This document shows positions 9,738-16,521 of a stretch of 16,521 nt of DNA, in pieces. The position numbers and the translations under genes are program-made. Location: the NCBI GenBank assembly GCA_015501595.1, contig JADNRX010000992.1, positions 1-16,521 of the forward strand, read 5' to 3'. The notes below the pieces were generated by a model, which had not been told where the DNA came from, made no database searches, and worked only from the letters and a program-made list of their open reading frames with translations. Every line of letters begins with the position of its first letter. Position 1 is the stretch's first letter. The DNA comes from Hymenopellis radicata. Lineage: Eukaryota; Basidiomycota; Agaricomycetes; Agaricales; Physalacriaceae.

Positions 9738-9821
9738 TCATGCTATTGTACATTCCATTCCATTGGTGCTATGTATCTATGTATGATTCTAGGAAACTTT
9801 AATGGTCTAGTCTATGTTCTA
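9738..9821. other. Short convergent 3' intergenic region
   Basis: Only 84 bp separate the stop of the RNA-repair gene (+) from the stop of the SET gene (-). Both transcripts must end here, so their 3' ends probably overlap. The stretch is A/T-rich as expected for 3' UTRs; no clear single poly(A) signal stands out. Confidence 0.5.
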
Positions 9822-11023
9822 CTAATCAAGGTTGGGTAGGTATCGCAAGCGATATAGAGGAACCACCAGCATCTGGAAGATTGCAAACATCTTGCCCAAA
9901 TCCATACCACGTACGATCCAAAGCCTGAGGAGAATCAGACCGTACTTGCGGAAATCTATACCCATCGCATTCAAGACAGAACAAACATGCAAGAGAAACG
10001 TGGGGTATAGATTGTGGGACTCGAGCCCTTCCTCCGCATAAAGACGAAGCCCGTCTTCGACTTCAGTCGTCATCTCCTCGTTCGTTATGCCGGAGGTGTC
10101 TGTATGGGCCCACTTGTTCAGACGCATAGAGAGTCGTCGCGGGTTGAATTGCGCTTGAAGACGCGCACGACGTCGATCGGAAGCCTCACAATTGGAGCAG
10201 CACGAACAGCTGCAAGTAAAGGCATAAGGCGAAAGCTTCTCTTGGCGCGCCACGGTAGACTCCCATGTGCCAGTATAGTTTGTGGTGATCTCCTCTCCCT
10301 CGGCGATATCTCTGATTGCGTAGAGACGCATGGAGAATGAAGGCATATGGAAGCGGCGCGTTGAATTGGGACAGCAGCTGTGGAAGAAGATATAAGAGAC
10401 CGGATACAGAAGGGCGAGAGGACGAACATATGATTGACCCGCGATAGTTCGTTGAACACACCCGAGTACGCGCCGGCAAATCCATCAACGCCTGAGCATG
10501 TGTCAGTATGAATTTGGAAGCAAGTTTGTCGCGTACCAGGTTCTCTCAGGCCATCGATGCAGTAGCCATTCGTCCGTAGGATGCCCAACAACGGACCGCT
10601 CCCGTCCTTCTTGTGTACATTCGCAAGCGAGAGATACTTTGTCTGATCCCCGCGATCCATACGGCGCAACAAGGTCTCGAGCTGTTTCTCTGCACCGCGC
10701 AGTACGCCTCGCATCTTTTTGGCGCCCTTCAACTTTTCAACACCTTCCGTCGTATATCGCATCTCGGCAGGCGCTATGAGAAGAGCACGTTCGGACAAGA
10801 TAAGGTCGCCTTGTTTGATGGGCTGGATGGCAAACATGCCTTGGCCGCCTAAGAGGGATGGGCCGACACGGTGCAGTGGAGACGGGGGAAGGACAGGTGG
10901 ACATGGGTACCCTGGCAGAGCCTCTTCGACTGCAGCGGAGAGCAAACATTGAGTACATCCGTCGGCAGGTTGGGTGGAGACCTGGGAACGCGACATGGCG
11001 CATTTTCTTTGAGGAAGAGACAT
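9822..11023 (-). CDS. SET-domain protein (SMYD/SET5-like lysine methyltransferase family)
   Basis: Three exons (11023-10537, 10491-10428, 10377-9822) with introns of 45 nt (GTACGC...CTGAC...CTCAG) and 50 nt (GTTCGT...CCACAG) give 368 aa. SET motifs in order: an N-terminal strand with LLGGQGMFA (about 58-65); the S-adenosylmethionine and active-site motif RVNHICCPN (180-188), created only by the second splice; and EGEEITTNY (210-218) with the catalytic tyrosine. A cysteine cluster CSCSCCSNC (239-247) fits the post-SET zinc site. A helical tail follows. A stop lies one codon upstream of the ATG at 11023. Related fungal proteins are often longer at the N terminus, so an upstream exon is possible. 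A 42-nt GTACGT...TTCCAG near the C terminus could be one more in-frame intron. I see no MYND zinc-finger insert. Substrate unknown. The gene diverges from the 60-aa gene at 11237. Confidence 0.85.
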
Positions 11024-11236
11024 CTATGCTCTTTAAAGCACCGGCGTGGTGGGCCTCGGCCAGTGGTTTGCAGCATGTCCGCCTAGATCTGATTATCCAC
11101 GAGCAACGATACACGTAACCCCCTTTCGCGTCGAGGGTTTGAGAACAGTGAAGAGCAAGCCAGACCCGGCCTCGGCAACTGCCGCCCTTGTTCACCTCCA
11201 ACCATCACGGACCCGACCTCATTCCAGCCAACCATA
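11024..11236. promoter_or_regulatory. Probable bidirectional promoter between SET gene and 60-aa gene
   Basis: The two divergent start codons are 213 bp apart. The interval must carry both promoters and 5' UTRs unless the SET gene has an extra 5' exon. No clear TATA box was found in either direction. Confidence 0.35.
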
Positions 11237-11623
11237 ATGAACAGGTTAGCACCCTCATCATCCAAGTACAGCGGTATCTAATATCAGAAATCGCAGAGGC
11301 CCAATTATCCTGGTAAGCGGTCAATCATCTCGCACTCACAATGTCTGTACTAACATTGGCTACAAGACCATAGACGAAGCAGAGGTGCGCTTTCTTTCCA
11401 GTCTCAACGTTTACCCTATACTCAGGTCATCTCCAGTATCTGCTAGACCAGCTTGTGCGTTGAATGACGCGGTGGATTCTGCGAGGGGATTGACGTGTAT
11501 ATATCATAGCCGCCCCCATCTGCTGACGATGACGAGCTCATCAAGAAACTTCGACGACGACTGCAAGATCTGCTATCGGATCTCAGGGCAGGCGCAGAGG
11601 GCGTAGTGGGCGAGGGTTTGTAG
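11237..11623 (+). CDS. Small five-exon gene for a 60-aa acidic/basic helical protein
   Basis: Found by hand-splicing, as no single open frame exposes it. Exons are 11237-11244 (8 nt), 11288-11312 (25), 11367-11384 (18), 11437-11454 (18) and 11510-11623 (114). Introns are 43, 54, 52 and 55 nt, all GT-AG, with good donors (GTTAGC, GTAAGC, GTGCGC, GTGCGT); intron 2 has a perfect TACTAAC branch. The joined frame stays open, ends in TAG at 11623, and encodes 60 aa: N-terminal NRRGPIILTIDEAEYLL, then DQLPPP, then an amphipathic helix DDDELIKKLRRRLQDLLSDL. The charged heptad-like pattern suggests a short coiled coil or binding helix. I do not recognise the family. The weakest point is acceptor choice for intron 3: the earlier CAG at 11423-11425 would give an early stop. 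Convergent with POP1. Confidence 0.6.
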
Positions 11624-11831
11624 ATGATCTTTTAGATACTAGATGCTAGACCACTCATTCTAATTCTACTCAAGTAGTGACACAAACTGCGACCAGGGAA
11701 TTATAACATAGATCCATTGACGTCGTTCTCATCGCTGTTCTACTCTCAGGAGTCAGATATCATGATCCTGGCATGGTCGGTCCTCGCGTTGTCACTGCAA
11801 AGTTCGACTTCACATTGTACCTACGCAGAAC

Positions 11832-14800
11832 TCAGAGCAATTCCACATACGCCACCCGACAGATGTCTTGAGAAGGATTCCTGACGCGTACGACGAGCTT
11901 TGGTGCATCGGGATGCATCCTGCGCCATTTCTTCAGACAAACGAAGAGAAAGAGAAAGATTGCACAAAACACACCTTTTAGCCTGCCTGTCCAGTTCAAT
12001 ATATTTCACAAGCGGCATACTAGCGAGGCCAAACGCCTCCCCGCGCATGAGCGAGAAATGTCCCGTCGTGATATATCCAATGATAGACGACGACGGAGGA
12101 ATCACCGGCTTCGATTTATGAGCCCAAATCTTCACGTAAATCGGGGGTATTCACCTTGGACCTATCCTCCTCATCGATATCAATAACCTCCTCCGCTACA
12201 CTCCTATTGACGTCCTTCTCCCACTCCAAAATCTCCTCATCGGACATTGCATATAGCATGGCAACATCATCCGGGGAGCCGCGCTTGTGCATCTTCACAC
12301 GCACACTAACAAGAGCACCATTCAAGAGATCTAGCGAGCTCACGCCATTCAACGGATCGAGGGAGCACTTTGCACGGGACGCGTTCAGCTCCGCCCGCAG
12401 GATGATCGTCGGCGCAGACACGCTGCAAAGCTTTTCAACGAGACTCGGAACGTTGTCCCCGCAAAGCAGCCAAGGTTTCAGAGACTTCACCACATTCTCA
12501 TCCTCCTCTTCCACCATGGCATTGTCGTCTTCACCTCTACGCTGAGTCGACAACAAACCCTCCTCATCACCGCTCTTCTCTTTCTTCTTCCCCAAAACGA
12601 CGTCCCAATCAGGTCGCCACGGACTCCGTGTACGCAGCTTTTCAAAATTCGGTCGCTTCGCAGGTGGCTTTCTTTCCCAAAGCTCTCGTTCCTCCGTCTC
12701 CTTCTCAGCCGCGTTATTCTTCGCCCGCTATTGTCAAAGGAAAGTCCCGAGGGAAATACGGAACACCCGCTTCGAACGACTGGGACTGACATTCGCGTTG
12801 TCCTCCGACGCGTGTGCCGGTGTAGATGAGTGAGGAAAAGAACGCCATGGCCCAGCCGGAAGGAATGATGAGTGTCCATCCATGTATGGACTCTGCATTC
12901 CGGGAGTGCTCGAGAGAGTTTTGAATCAGGAGAAACCGGTATGCGATCGTCTTGACGGAGAGCAGTGAGCTTGGTCCCGGGAATCAGGTTCTGTGAAATT
13001 AACATCAGAAAAAATAGAACGGAATACATAGAAAGCAACCTTTTCGCGTCGTTCGTCCAAATCTTTCTTCCGAACTTGGGCGCCTTGCGTTCGCTTTCGT
13101 TCCATATGGCACTTTGTGCCAACTTCGAAGTGGGTAAAGTAATGAACTGACTCGAGTTAGTTGAAGGTTTGGCGTTCTGCGGTGGGAATCTACGCGAGAT
13201 GTTTCAAAACCAAGGACATGATAGACAAGAGCGCTCACTTTAGCCGCGGATCGGTGACTGTAAACCCGACTACCATTCCTCGAGGAACAGACGCAGTCGA
13301 CTGTAAATTAGCCAACGATGGCCAGAACTATTGCAGGGTTGGAACGAGAGTTGCGTCTGAATAGAATCACTTACCTCTTTAAAGCCTGCACGATCATCTG
13401 CAGGCACAGGCTGCAAAGCACCCTTTATGACCTGGCTGGACTTGGGACCCATAATCTCGAATATGTTCACTTTGCCACGCATATCAGCGATCTCCACCTC
13501 CACAGGTTCTTCTGCATCAGAAGAATTCTTGAAAGAATCTAATACCGAGGATGCAGACTCATGCAGAGCGTCGAAGACTTTGATCATGCACTGCGGGGTG
13601 TGCTCTTATCCAGAGAGAACGCAATGTTTTGTCTGGGATAGGCGCTTCTTCCCAGGCCTTCTCTTTTCCCTTGGAGCTTGCCTTCCTCTTACGCCGCGGG
13701 CAGAGGCCTGTGCCTGTTGGTTCTGCTCGCCTTCCTCCTCAACTGGCTGTTGAGGCTCAGATGCAGACGAGACCAAAGGCTGCCACATTATCGTCACGCG
13801 CGCGATTAAACCAAAGGGATACGCTTTGGATTCGTAGAAAAGGGTCTCGATCGTTCGCGCACCGGAGACATATCTACACAAACATCAGTTGTCGGGCATT
13901 GAGTCAAGGCCTTCTAGGAACAAACCGTACTGCACTCGGACTGACAGATTGGGGAGAGCAGCAATTATCCAGGATCTTCTTGAGGACTCTTTGTTGACCA
14001 GAAATTTCGATGAGCGATTGGTAAGAGGCATCGTGCAGGATTGAGCCATGGACAGCAGCGCGATGGAGGATCTGAATGCCTTTTCCGAAGGATGTATTGC
14101 CTACAGAGAGTCAGATATGTACGAGTAAATTCAAGATGAAAGAGGTGCCAACCAAACGATAACCCATTTCGTTTCCATCTTCATTCGTTTTGCGTGCCAG
14201 ATATGTGTCTCAAGCCATACCTTGTCTCCTACAACATTTAATGCAAGATTAAACGAGGCATAAAAGCAAGCTCACGCTGTCGTTTGAGGTAGGCATCCGT
14301 CTTAGATATCCGCTTGTTCTTTCCTCGTTTCGCTTTGTGTTTGGCGACTGTTTTCTTTATGTCCATCTGGGGAACGATGAGGAAAGGTCGGCCTAAAGAC
14401 AGGAATGGGCGACCTCTGCCTGAGCCTTTTGGCGCAGTCGAGCGGGGACGCGCCGAACATCGTGACTAGCAGCTCGTCGTCGCAATTCGCGTGGCAAAGT
14501 CTGCCAAACGCGATGCGCCGCGCTTGATCTGTGAGCCTGTTTAATCGACAATCTGTGTTGGACAACGCGTATAACACACCGGCGGCCTTGATGGAGTTTT
14601 GTATCGCTGTTATCTCGAAAGCACGGCTCTGTAGATTAAATGAGACAGGCGATACTGTTAAAAGGCGGCTTTATTACCTCGGTAAACCGTTCAACATCGA
14701 TAACATTTGGTAGATGCGCCATACCTAAGTCAAATTGAGCGTTGACCTGAAGATGTCTAGATCATCGCACTGTTATTCGTATCCGAAGGCCCCGCCTCCG

Positions 14801-14912
14801 CATTACTGGAGGGGTTGACTGCACGCGATGTTGCGGGCGACGGCCAATTTCTGCTTTTTTCTGTCGCGGCCAGAAAGACCCTCTGTGGCATCATTGGGTC
14901 GCTTGGGCGCAT
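11832..14912 (-). CDS. POP1: POP1, RNase P / RNase MRP protein subunit, frame broken by multiple single-base indels
   Basis: Pop1 is the large protein subunit of RNase P and MRP in the nucleus, needed for tRNA 5' maturation and rRNA processing. Hallmarks in order on the - strand: KKQKLAVARNI (N-terminal basic region); LPNVIDVERFTE, then a 49-nt intron (14677-14629), then RAFEITAIQ; RVWQTLPRELRRRAASHDVR; KTVAKHKAKRGKNK; a 47-nt intron (14275-14229); WLETHIWHAKRMKMETKW; AVHGSILHDASYQSLIEI; YVSGARTIETLFYE; YPFGLIARVTIMWQP; VNIFEIMGPKSSQV; intron 13374-13328; GFTVTDPRLK then FPPQNAK; NLIPGTKLTALRQDDRIPV; IHGWTLIIPSGWAMAFFSSL; GVPYFPRDFP; SPWRPDWDVV; the POPLD part (LLCGDNVPSLVEKLCS); and IIGYITTGHFSL. 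Last intron 11974-11920, stop 11832. Motif order is complete, but the frame changes by one base near 14413, 14163, 14065, 13700, 13580, 13075, 12934, 12725 and 12137. The ATG at 14912 also needs one extra G. Either sequence error or a decaying copy. Confidence 0.88.
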
Positions 14913-15008
14913 ATCGGGCAAAAAAGATGAATTCGTGAAAGATAAGAGGGAAAGAAGCTGAGCGGAATGTGCCGGTCTACAACTCCGATCTTGCCCACGT
15001 CGTCCATC
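14913..15008. promoter_or_regulatory. Short bidirectional promoter between POP1 and the mitochondrial protein gene
   Basis: About 96 bp separate the two proposed start codons, which point away from each other. A compact shared promoter of this kind is common between housekeeping genes in fungi. The POP1 side carries a pyrimidine-rich coding-strand leader; no TATA box is evident. Confidence 0.35.
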
Positions 15009-15650
15009 ATGGCCTCGCTGCTGCTCAAACCAGTGTCACTATCGCGCGTCAATGTGGTCGCTGTACGCTCGCGCATGTTCTCAACAAGCAGGGTCCTCTT
15101 GAACGAGGTCGGCGCGCCACCTGTTCAGAAGAAACCGGTCGGCGGATTCAGAGGGGGGCAGGTAACCCGCTTCGTGAACGGTTATCTTTCTTAACCTGCT
15201 GCACAGAATCGTCGGATTTCTCTTTGGCTTCTCTCTCGCGTCCTCCTACGCTGCATACCATCTCCTCGACGAATTCAAAGCAGGCTTCGGCTGCTCTGCA
15301 GGTCAGCGTGGAGAAACTGCAACAAAGCACTGAAATGGCATGGATTCCTGTACAGCCCCACTCTCTCCGTCTTGCTTAATTGGTCGGTGCAGGTAACCGC
15401 CCATGTCAGGCGGATGAGGCCGTGGAAAAGGACCTCAAAGCGTTAACAACCGCTTCTGCGTCCAAAGACGATATATCCAAGGTTAGGGCAGAACTCAAGA
15501 AGCATTACGAGGTTTTGCATACTGGTTCGTCGCGTATAGCAACATTTTTGTATACTCCACATTAATCTCCATCCAGAGTTCTTGGACTTACGAACTCATG
15601 TGTGGGGTATGCGTAAGTCATTCCCTTTTCATCCAGTTCAAGGTCATTGA
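15009..15650 (+). CDS. Mitochondrial inner-membrane/coiled-coil protein, conserved fungal type, with apparent indels
   Basis: The N terminus (MASLLLKPVSLSRVNVVAVR, then SRMFSTSR) is Arg-rich, lacks acidic residues and looks like a mitochondrial presequence with a cleavage region near FSTS. Next come GGFRGG, a transmembrane segment IVGFLFGFSLASSYAAYHLL and a helical coiled coil (SAALQVSVEKLQQSTE, VTAHVRR, AVEKDLKALTTASASKDDIS, KVRAELKKHYEVLH), then EFLDLRTHVWGM. Exons run about 15009-15161, 15207-15337, 15393-15524 and 15577 onward. Introns are 45, 55 (GC-AG, 15338-15392) and 52 nt. To keep this protein in frame, the G6 run 15153-15158 must be one base long, the A3 at 15277-15279 one long, and the site at 15415-15416 one short. 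The stop at 15650 assumes the GTAAGT at 15613 is not used. An alternative in-frame start lies at 14967. Function is not known to me; localisation is inferred. Confidence 0.65.
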
Positions 15651-16454
15651 GGCCGTGTACAGAGCAAGACCTGCATTCCTTATCAAAGAAAGAGTCAACG
15701 TCTGTCCGCGTTTAGAGTCTTCTATCCATTGATCATTCCTTGAGCGCATTCACTCAGTTTCAAGAGTATCTGTGTGAACATGACGTCTGAATGTCTCTTT
15801 ACTATCCGTTCTACGGGGACGTTCCGACTATTATCAATCAACCAACTGGGGATGGGGACTTTAGCTACAGCCGTTGCATTCAAGTTCACCGACCCCTTCC
15901 AGATCTAGACCCCTCCAGTCGCTCTCCCACTCCAAGTCACCATATCAATACAATGACTTGAACTTAAATTCCCTTCCTGAGTTGATGCTTAGTCAGTCAC
16001 ACTCTCGTTCTGTGTCCTTTCCGCATGAGAAGTAGGAAGGCCCACTGAATGTTTCGGCGCCCGGAAGCCACAAAGTCGCCAGGTACGTTCATCTTCAACC
16101 TGACTTTGCCCTGATTTTTCAATAAAATTACACGTGGGTTCCGTGCCACTTGCAACCAGACTGATCATCATATCTCGGTGGACGCATTTAACCGGGTGAG
16201 TGCCCGAATAATATTGTGAAGACCAGAACCCATCATCGTTCGTATACAACTAGGTCGAAAGAAGACTGATGATACTCACACTCCACTCAAGAATGACAAG
16301 AGGAGCATCACGTCTTGACGGCGGTTTCGGTCATGATCTTAATTCTCCGAAAGACGACGGAGCCTATAGCGCTCGCGGTAAGCGTTGTAAGCGATCCTAG
16401 CAACATGGAATATTCTTCAGCCTCATGCAGGACTCGTGCCTTGTGTATTTTCCG
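15651..16454. other. Intergenic region, no supported gene
   Basis: About 800 bp with no protein-like frame. The two longest minus-strand frames begin at TTG codons and have no recognisable domain. The 3' UTR of the mitochondrial gene and upstream sequence of a gene outside the window are the likely contents. A C-terminal exon of the mitochondrial gene just after 15650 is not excluded. Confidence 0.45.
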
Positions 16455-16462
16455 TATAAAAA
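16455..16462 (+). promoter_or_regulatory. TATA box of a gene starting beyond the right edge
   Basis: TATAAAAA at 16455-16462 is the best TATA box in the window. It is followed by a C/T-rich tract (TTTCTTCCACTC) of the sort seen at fungal transcription starts. Given the 63-84 bp TATA-to-ATG distances elsewhere here, a + strand start codon is expected at about or just past 16521. Confidence 0.45.
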
Positions 16463-16521
16463 GCCACCGAAACGTTCGCGGTACCCCACGTTTCTTCCAC
16501 TCTTTTTCGTCAGTCAAGACC

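Noticed and set aside
10737..11201. 154-aa minus-strand ORF overlapping the SET gene's first exon
   Set aside because: Different frame from the SET coding sequence, Cys/Arg-rich and without motifs; at most its 5' part could be an extra SET exon, which I cannot show.
12137..12161. 25-nt GTGAAT...TGAAG as an ultra-short intron in POP1
   Set aside because: It would restore the frame between EEDRSK and the IIGYITTGHF block, but it is far too short for a spliceosomal intron and has no branch site; a one-base indel explains the shift better.
16308..16517. 69-aa minus-strand ORF at the right edge
   Set aside because: Starts at TTG, has no motif, and overlaps a strong TATA box oriented on the + strand.
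1..16521. tRNA genes, transposon terminal repeats, CRISPR arrays, bacterial operon signals
   Set aside because: Looked for B-box-like GGTTCRA words with cloverleaf partners, long terminal or inverted repeats and regular repeat-spacer patterns; none was convincing.

Overview
The window reads as nuclear DNA of a filamentous basidiomycete, most likely an agaricomycete. Genes are dense and lie on both strands. Introns are 43-63 nt, with GT(A/G)NG(T/C) donors, CTNA(C/T)-type branch sites and YAG acceptors. Several families are typical of mushroom-forming fungi: an F-box/nucleotidyltransferase-fold protein, a TRI5-like terpene cyclase and a SET protein. No rRNA, tRNA, CRISPR array, intact transposon or prokaryotic operon was seen.

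Layout, left to right: (1) 186-1573 (-), F-box protein with an NTase-like motif, carrying two apparent single-base frameshifts. (2) 2470-3639 (+), unrecognised two-exon protein behind a TATA box. (3) 3640-5622, about 2 kb without a supportable gene but with a cluster of ATGGGTTA words. (4) 5623-6763 (+), complete four-exon trichodiene-synthase-like sesquiterpene cyclase of 330 aa. (5) 7116-9737 (+), complete two-exon gene for an 857-aa protein with a 2H phosphoesterase-like region, a dual-specificity phosphatase, a polynucleotide kinase and an RNA ligase: an RNA end-healing and sealing enzyme on one chain. (6) 9822-11023 (-), three-exon SET-domain protein, convergent with (5). (7) 11237-11623 (+), a five-exon gene for a 60-aa protein whose first four exons are only 8-25 nt. 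(8) 11832-14912 (-), the RNase P/MRP subunit POP1, recognisable along its whole length but broken by at least eight single-base indels. (9) 15009 to about 15650 (+), small mitochondrial membrane/coiled-coil protein divergent from POP1, also with apparent indels. (10) A TATA box near 16455 suggests a further + strand gene just outside the window.

The most interesting item is gene (5). It has all the activities needed to mend broken RNA (cyclic phosphate opening, 5' phosphorylation, ligation), plus a phosphatase, in an order opposite to the canonical fungal tRNA ligase Trl1. POP1, a tRNA 5'-processing factor, lies a few kb away, but nothing in the sequence links their expression. The other striking pattern is technical or evolutionary: genes (4)-(7) read without a frameshift, while (1), (8) and (9) carry single-base length changes, many in short homopolymers. 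This suggests either locally poor base accuracy or, less likely, recent gene decay.
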